Shown here: one piece after another, positions 35,611 through 40,862 of the stretch | Numbering within the stretch: the first letter of the stretch is position 1 | Layout: every line of letters starts with the position of its first letter | From: a virus | Reading direction: 5' to 3' (one strand) | DNA length: 40,862 nt | IMG/VR virus record: IMGVR_UViG_3300031825_000034 | Coordinates: 1 to 40,862 of that record | Position numbers and translations under genes: made by a program | Notes under the pieces: generated by a model | Seen by the model: the letters and a program-made list of their open reading frames with translations, nothing else | What the model was told of the DNA's origin: nothing | The model's database searches: none

Positions 35611-36723
35611 AAGCGCTGCCTCCATGCGCTGCATTTCCAGGTCATTCTGACCGCCGTCAAGCCACTTGCTGTAGGTGCGCAGGAACATCTCGACGCTGTG
35701 CCCCAGCTGCTTCGCGCAAAAGGCCGGGGTCATTCCCGCCATGAGCATGATTGTCGCGTAGGTGTGGCGGGTGTTGTAGGGCGGCCGATACCGTATTCCC
35801 AGCACCTTCAAGGCCGGCGTCCAGAAACTGCGCCTGAACGCGCGTTCTTCGGTCCAGCCAGTACCGTATCGGGGATCCAGGAAAACGTGCTCTCCGGCAA
35901 TCCTGGTGTGTTCTGCCTGCCGTTTTACTGCGGCCAGGGCTCGGCTGTTGAGCAGGACCGGGCGGGCGACGTGGGTCTTCGTCGTGTCCTTGTCTTCGCC
36001 GCGCACCACCGCCTGGGCCACCATGATGTACTTCGAAGCCAGATCCACGTTCGGCCAGCGCAGGCCAAAGCTCTCGGACGTGCGCAGGCCGGTGAAGAAC
36101 TTGAATTCCACGTAGTTCGAAACCTGGGCGTGGTAGTGCTTTGCCATGTAGGCGCAGATCGCCTCGGCCTCGGCCTGGGTGAACGGGTCGGCCGGCTGCT
36201 TTTGGTGCTTGGCGCGCGGCACGCCGTTTACCGGGTTGGTCGGGATGACCTTGTCCAGCACGGCCAATTCCATCGCCTCGCGCAGCACCGACACGTAGTT
36301 GTTCACCGTCTTGCCGCTCAGGTCAGGGCGGGCGGCCAGGGCGGTGAGCACGTCGCTGTGGAGCAGGGCCTTGGCCGGCTTGGCACCGATATTGCCGGTC
36401 CAGAACTTCACCGCGCTGCTGTAGCCGGCCAGGGTGGAGTTTTCCAGGCGCTGGGCGCCGAGCCAGAGGCCGAGTTGGTCGGCCACGGTAAGGGAGCCGG
36501 TATCCCCGTTCGCTGGGAAGTACTCGGCCATTGAGAAAACGCCAAGCCGGATCTTGTCCTTGATCTCGGACGCCAAGCGTTGGGCGTGCTTGATGTTGGC
36601 TGATGTGGGCGCCAGCGGCCGGCCGTTCAGCTCGAGCGTGCGGCGATGGGGTTGACCTTCGAAGGTGAACGCGATGCGGATGGATCGTTCGCGGATTTCG
36701 AGCCCCAACCCCGTTCGACCCAT
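35569..36723 (-). CDS. int: Tyrosine site-specific integrase
   Basis: 384 residues. The N-terminus (RERSIRIAFTFEGQPHRRTL to about residue 70) is an arm-binding domain of the DUF3596 type; residues 78-165 form a core-binding SAM-like helical domain; residues about 178-360 form the catalytic domain with Arg214 in FFTGLRTSES, Lys249 in DTTKTH, Arg319 in YNTRHTYAT (the usual first His of HxxR is Tyr/Asn), His342 in LGHS and nucleophile Tyr351 in RTYSKW. It should recombine attP with the tRNA-His attB. It starts at ATG 36723, inside the excisionase gene (97-base overlap in another frame), and ends 63 bases from the att core. Confidence 0.93.
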   Translation of the reverse strand: MGRTGLGLEIRERSIRIAFTFEGQPHRRTLELNGRPLAPTSANIKHAQRLASEIKDKIRLGVFSMAEYFPANGDTGSLTVADQLGLWLGAQRLENSTLAGYSSAVKFWTGNIGAKPAKALLHSDVLTALAARPDLSGKTVNNYVSVLREAMELAVLDKVIPTNPVNGVPRAKHQKQPADPFTQAEAEAICAYMAKHYHAQVSNYVEFKFFTGLRTSESFGLRWPNVDLASKYIMVAQAVVRGEDKDTTKTHVARPVLLNSRALAAVKRQAEHTRIAGEHVFLDPRYGTGWTEERAFRRSFWTPALKVLGIRYRPPYNTRHTYATIMLMAGMTPAFCAKQLGHSVEMFLRTYSKWLDGGQNDLEMQRMEAALSGKNSGKKTGKAG

Positions 36724-36905
36724 TGCGAATACCCCTTGATGCTGATCAGAATATGCCCGTCAGGGGCCTTAATGTACTCCCTGCCGTCCAGCCAGACGCC
36801 ATCGGCGATCTTGCGGCGGATAGCCTTTTCGGTGTAGCCGGTGATCGTCGCGGCGACCGGGATTTGGACGTATGGGGCTGGCGTGAGCCTCGTTGGGTCG
36901 CTCAT
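36627..36905 (-). CDS. Excisionase-like DNA-binding protein, 92 aa
   Basis: Starts at ATG 36905, which overlaps the stop of the upstream gene (ATGA). YVQIPVAATITGYTEKAIRR followed by KIADGVWLDGREYIKAPDGH and ILISIKGYSQWVERG has the winged helix-turn-helix layout of small phage Xis proteins that precede DUF3596-type integrases. It would bend attachment-site DNA to favour excision. Its last 97 bases are also the start of int in another frame, so the Ser/Pro-rich C-terminus (SANDPSASRSPSKVNPIAAR) may be a by-product of that overlap. The call rests on pattern and adjacency. Confidence 0.72.
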   Translation of the reverse strand: MSDPTRLTPAPYVQIPVAATITGYTEKAIRRKIADGVWLDGREYIKAPDGHILISIKGYSQWVERGWGSKSANDPSASRSPSKVNPIAARSS

Positions 36906-37352
36906 TCCTGGATCTCCTTGAGCGCTTCGGCGCGGGCCGCGTTCACCATGTTGCAGACCTCGACCACCCGCTGGCACTCTGCCAGGTCGAAGTCGCCGAT
37001 GTGCGTTTTCTTGTAGGGCATGCCGAGCTGCTCGGCGAGCCATCGGTAGCCGGCCTTGCGGGCCTGGCTCTTGGTGCAGCTGTCCCGGGCCATCTTCGCG
37101 CGCCACAGCGGATCGAAGGCGGCATGCGCGGCCAAGGGCGGCGAGCTCGCTGTCCACGGCTTCGTCGAGCGTTTTGAACCGCATCCACTCGACAGGCATC
37201 CCAAAGCGTGGGTCCATTCGCTGCAGCAGCGCATATCGCACTGCGTTCTTGCGCATGGAGTCTTGCGAAATGGCGCGGTTGCAGCCGCTGCATTCCGCTC
37301 CGCAGGCTGGCGCGATGCAGAGGTACGGTCCTGGCGTGTAGTTGGTGCTCAT
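36902..37352 (-). CDS. Frameshifted or hybrid gene: small Cys-containing protein joined out of frame to a DUF3268-like C-terminus
   Basis: Both ends look genuine but are in different frames. From ATG 37352 (overlapping the upstream stop, ATGA) the first frame gives CIAPACGAECSGCNRAI and then NAVRYALLQRMDPRFGMPVE, FKTLDEAVDSELAAL. From about 37145 the +1 frame gives AAHAAFDPLWRAKM, GYRWLAEQLGMP and KTHIGDFDLAECQRVVEVC, the ending of DUF3268-type phage proteins, and stops exactly at the excisionase start (ATGA). The first frame has no stop and runs into xis as a 254-codon open frame whose middle is a shadow. The total of 451 bases is one more than a multiple of three. Causes may be a base error, a true indel, a recombination joint or programmed +1 shifting near GCC-CTT-GGC. 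Confidence 0.5.
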
Positions 37353-37663
37353 GCTTTCCCCTGAGTGGCGTTGGTGATGGCGGCTCGCCATTCGCGGACC
37401 TTGTTGATCAGGTGGCGCTCGTTCTCAATGCAGACGGCCGCCGACCCCCATCCACGCCCTTCGAGGATGTCGAGGGCCTCGCTGGTTCCAAGTCCGCCGC
37501 GCTGTGCCAGCCTCTCCAGCGTCTGCCCGTGGTTCCGCATGGCCTGAGCCTCGTGCGGAACAAGCATGGCGAAGGGAACTTCGCTCAGCAGCGTTGCGCC
37601 CATGATCGGCATGACCGTGCGCCCCTGCTTCGCGGGATGTGCGTCTTGCTGTACTGCTGTCAT
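37349..37663 (-). CDS. Hypothetical protein, 104 aa
   Basis: Starts at ATG 37663 and overlaps the next gene in the operon by four bases. It is a soluble, mostly helical protein: FAMLVPHEAQAMRNHGQTLE, then LAQRGGLGTSEALDILEGRG, then a charged helix RHLINKVREWRAAITNAT. The middle block (NHGQTLERLAxRGGL...EALxIxExR) is familiar from other phage early regions but has no known activity. There is no membrane or metal motif. As part of the leftward int/xis operon it may be made early. Confidence 0.68.
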   Translation of the reverse strand: MTAVQQDAHPAKQGRTVMPIMGATLLSEVPFAMLVPHEAQAMRNHGQTLERLAQRGGLGTSEALDILEGRGWGSAAVCIENERHLINKVREWRAAITNATQGKA

Positions 37664-37673
37664 GGTGGCTCCT

Positions 37674-38365
37674 TTAGATTCGCTTGAAGGACACGGCCCA
37701 GACCCAGGGGTTAGCGTCCCAGCTGCCCCGGCCGTTGATGGAATCCCACAGGCACATGTAAAGCTGCTTGGCGGTTAGCGTTTCGTCCGCATCCGGGACG
37801 CTGCGCAGGAAATCGACGCCTTCCGCCTCCGCATCCGACTCGCTGATGTCCTGCAGCCGCTCGACGCGCACATCGGTTATCTCCAGCGTGGTTCGGCTGG
37901 CTGCGCGCGGCATGAAGATCGCCGGCCGCTTCCACCAGTCGGGCGTGGGTCCGTGGTCGCGTCGGCCCATCATGTGCGGCGCCTCTTCGGTGTCGGCCGC
38001 ATAACGGTAGGCCAGCCCGAGCTCCTGCGTCATGTCCACGAAGTGCCATTCGTCGCGGCCCTTCTTGACATTGAACTGGGTAATCCAGCGGCCGAAGGCG
38101 AAGAAGGTTTCGCGCGACCACAGCCGGTCACTGGGTGCGCCGTATGGGCAGCGAAGCCCCGATTCGCCGTCGTCCCACCACGCGCCGAAGATTTCCGGGC
38201 CTGGATGCTCGTCACCGTGGCGATCCACAACCGTCTGGTTGAAATGCTCGACATGCACCGACGTTTCGTCACCGGGCTGCACTCGCATCGCCCGCCGCGT
38301 CTGCGTCTTCGTCCAGGCCAGCAGCGCGCGCACCATCGGCGCGGACATGAGGATGGGGCGTTCTT

Positions 38366-38369
<4 letters not shown>
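37674..38369 (-). CDS. ASCH-like phage protein, 231 aa
   Basis: Starts at ATG 38369 and overlaps the stop of the preceding gene (ATGA). MKERPILMSAPMVRALLAW followed by KTQTRRAMRVQPG is the start of a common phage family with an ASCH-type fold; other family marks are YGAPSDRLWSRETFFAFG, RPAIFMPRAASRTTLEITDV, VERLQDISESDAEAEGVDF and the end NPWVWAVSFKRI. ASCH domains resemble RNA-binding and modified-base-binding (PUA-like) domains, so binding to RNA or modified DNA is a reasonable guess. It is coupled to the Gp37/Gp68 protein just upstream. Confidence 0.78.
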
Positions 38370-39372
<1,003 letters not shown>

Positions 39373-39373
<1 letters not shown>

Positions 39374-40851
39374 CAAGCCACCTGCCGCTGGTACTGGTCC
39401 TGCACCATCCGGACATGGGCGACGATGGAGTCGCAGATGCGCGAAAAGTCGGCTTCGTGGTACAGCTTCGCCGCCTTCTCGGTTGCCGCCGGCGGGAAGC
39501 CCAGATTGGTCAGGCCGTCGGCGGTCAGGCCGATCAGGCGGAACCGGTCATTGATCTGGCCCAGGCGCAGGGTCGGCGGGCTGGCCGGTGCGGGAGTCGG
39601 CCGCTGGATCGGGACCACGTTGGGCGAATTGGCCGCTATGGCTTGCGAGGAAACCGCAGGAGGGGCGATCGGCGTGGGGGCAGGGGGTTGGACAGGCTTT
39701 TCGGCGAGGCGGTAATACAGGTTCGGAGTCATTTCCTCACCGGCGCGGCGATCGCACCACAGGTCTTGCGGGAATCGGCGGCATTGCATGGGAGTGCCGG
39801 CCTTGGCCGCTTCCAGAGCTTCGGGATAGTCCAGCTCACCAGCAGCGCGGCGCCGATCTGCTTCTTGCTGCAGCGCGGCCTGTGCTTGGCGGGCCGTTTC
39901 GCGGTCGCGGGCTTCCTGCTCGCGCTGTTCGGCCGCCAGCTTTTCCCGCGCTGCCTTCTCGGCCTTGGCCTGCTCTTCCTGGCGGATGCGCTCGCGCTCG
40001 GCTTCCAGGCGCTGGCTGTGTGCGGCCACGCGGGCCGTCATCAGGTTGTGAAAGTCGTCGCGCGGCTTAGCGCACACAGCCGCGAAGTCCGGGAACAAGG
40101 TGATCCAGTCCTCGCCCTCGACAGGCCGGAGCTGGTCGCGGTTGAACCGGATCGTGGCGGCCATGTCATTCGCTGCGATCTTGGCGGCGGCCAGCATCGT
40201 GTCCACCGCGTCCTGCATGCTGGCGAAGTTGCGCTTGCCCTTGATGGCCTCGGCGAACACCGGGACCGGCAGGCTGATGCGTGCCGGGTTGATTTCCCTT
40301 TCCAGCCCCTGGATGTGCTCCGCGTACTTCACCTTGGCCGCATCGATCATCGCGGCCTTCTTGGCCTTGTCCTCGCGCTCGACGTCCTTCTCGAGCTGGA
40401 GCGCAGTGAGGCGCATGTCTTCGCACCAGGCGTCGATCATGTTGGCGGCTTCGCCCACGGTGACGGTCTGCGCCAGCATCGCGTCCTTTGCGAGCAGGGC
40501 TTTTTCCCTGTTCTCGCGCAGCATCTTTGCGGACTCCTTCGCATTCGAGAAGTCCTGGTCGGTCACGAGCTTGATGGCCCGGATTTCCTCAAGGCGCGCG
40601 GCTAACGCTTCGCCGTACTCCTTCATGTTGCTGGTGGTGATCTCTCCTTTCGCGTGGATGAAGAGAGCCGGCAGCGCCAAGGTAACTTCGGCCGTGGGCA
40701 TTTCCTTGATGTTCGACGGCGCGTAGGCGGCGACATCAGCCTCCAGTTGAGGCCATCCCGCCACGATGCGATCCCACAGCGCGTCGTCCGGGTAGTACCA
40801 GCAGGACAGAACATTGCCCAGCGTGCCGTCGTCGCGCAGCTCCCCCGTCAT
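39373..40851 (-). CDS. DUF1351-like coiled-coil early protein, 492 aa
   Basis: The frame is open from ATG 40851, 11 bases from the window edge, so the start could lie outside; another Met at 40701 (MPTAEVTLALPALFIHAKGE) could be the true start because similarity to other phage proteins seems to begin there. The central part (EEIRAIKLVTDQDFSNAKES, then long charged helices with RIRQEEQAKAEKAAREKLA) matches the pattern of DUF1351-type proteins found beside phage recombinases. The C-terminal 110 residues have a Pro-rich linker and then a small helical domain (LRLGQINDRFRLIGLTADGL). It is probably a recombination accessory protein; no enzyme motif is visible. Confidence 0.7.
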
Positions 40852-40862
40852 GAAGAGACAGC

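Noticed and set aside
36627-37391. One 254-residue protein spanning the small Cys-containing protein and the excisionase
   Set aside because: The middle section (Arg/Gly/Pro-rich) is the out-of-frame reading of a DUF3268-like segment, and the excisionase has its own coupled ATG at 36905.

Overview
This window is the genome, or most of it, of a temperate podovirus with a T7-like short tail that infects a GC-rich proteobacterium. The virion genes run rightward in the order of the BPP-1/Bcep22 kind of podovirus: terminase, portal with Bbp19-like partner, scaffold, major capsid, tubular tail proteins A and B, a GNAT-like protein, internal core proteins, tailspike and lysis genes. The lifestyle is temperate: there is a tyrosine integrase with an excisionase-like gene, and next to it a short copy of the 3' end of a bacterial tRNA-His gene that should be attP. 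Phage genes lie on both sides of that site, so attP is intact and the DNA is in its unintegrated form (free phage or circular). The host is probably a GC-rich gamma- or betaproteobacterium; that is inferred from base composition and tRNA-His similarity only.

Layout. 1-8171 (+): replication, recombination and modification genes, tightly packed with ATGA-type overlaps: the 3' end of a DnaB helicase, a RuvC-like resolvase, a C5 cytosine methyltransferase with a second long reading frame lying on top of it, an HNH nuclease, a Ref-like RecA-dependent nuclease, a proteasome-beta/HslV-like Ntn hydrolase, a zinc-finger protein that may be a Q-like antiterminator, and several small unknowns. 8172-9175: a structured control region with one copy of a two-hairpin element, a lipoprotein gene and two terminator hairpins. 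9176-31624 (+): packaging, head, tail and ejection genes, ending in a 2468-residue protein with two zinc-peptidase motifs and an ADP-ribosyltransferase-like domain. 31625-31835: the second copy of the two-hairpin element followed by a terminator-like hairpin. 31836-35342 (+): tailspike, holin, SAR-type endolysin, and nested spanins Rz/Rz1. 35343-35568: terminator and attP. 35569-40851 (-): integrase, excisionase, a frameshifted or hybrid gene, unknown genes, an ASCH-like protein, a Gp37/Gp68 (DUF5131) protein and a coiled-coil DUF1351-like protein.

How it works together (inference). The early rightward genes copy, recombine and methylate phage DNA. Late transcription must cross terminators near 8.7-8.9 kb and 31.8 kb to reach the virion and lysis genes. 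Each copy of the two-hairpin RNA element lies just upstream of one of these terminators, as put or nut/qut antitermination sites do. Particles would eject the core proteins: the GNAT-like protein, the gp14-like protein, the transglycosylase and the giant polyvalent protein. These would build the DNA channel and may carry protease and ADP-ribosylating activities into the host. Integration into tRNA-His is handled by the leftward int/xis block. No repressor, Cro-like protein, phage RNA polymerase, reverse transcriptase, CRISPR array or complete tRNA gene was seen; the lysogeny switch is probably outside the window.

The most interesting items are the repeated two-hairpin element with base-pair covariation, the doubly coded methyltransferase locus, the giant ejected polyvalent protein with a low-GC inserted module, and the frameshifted or hybrid gene next to xis.
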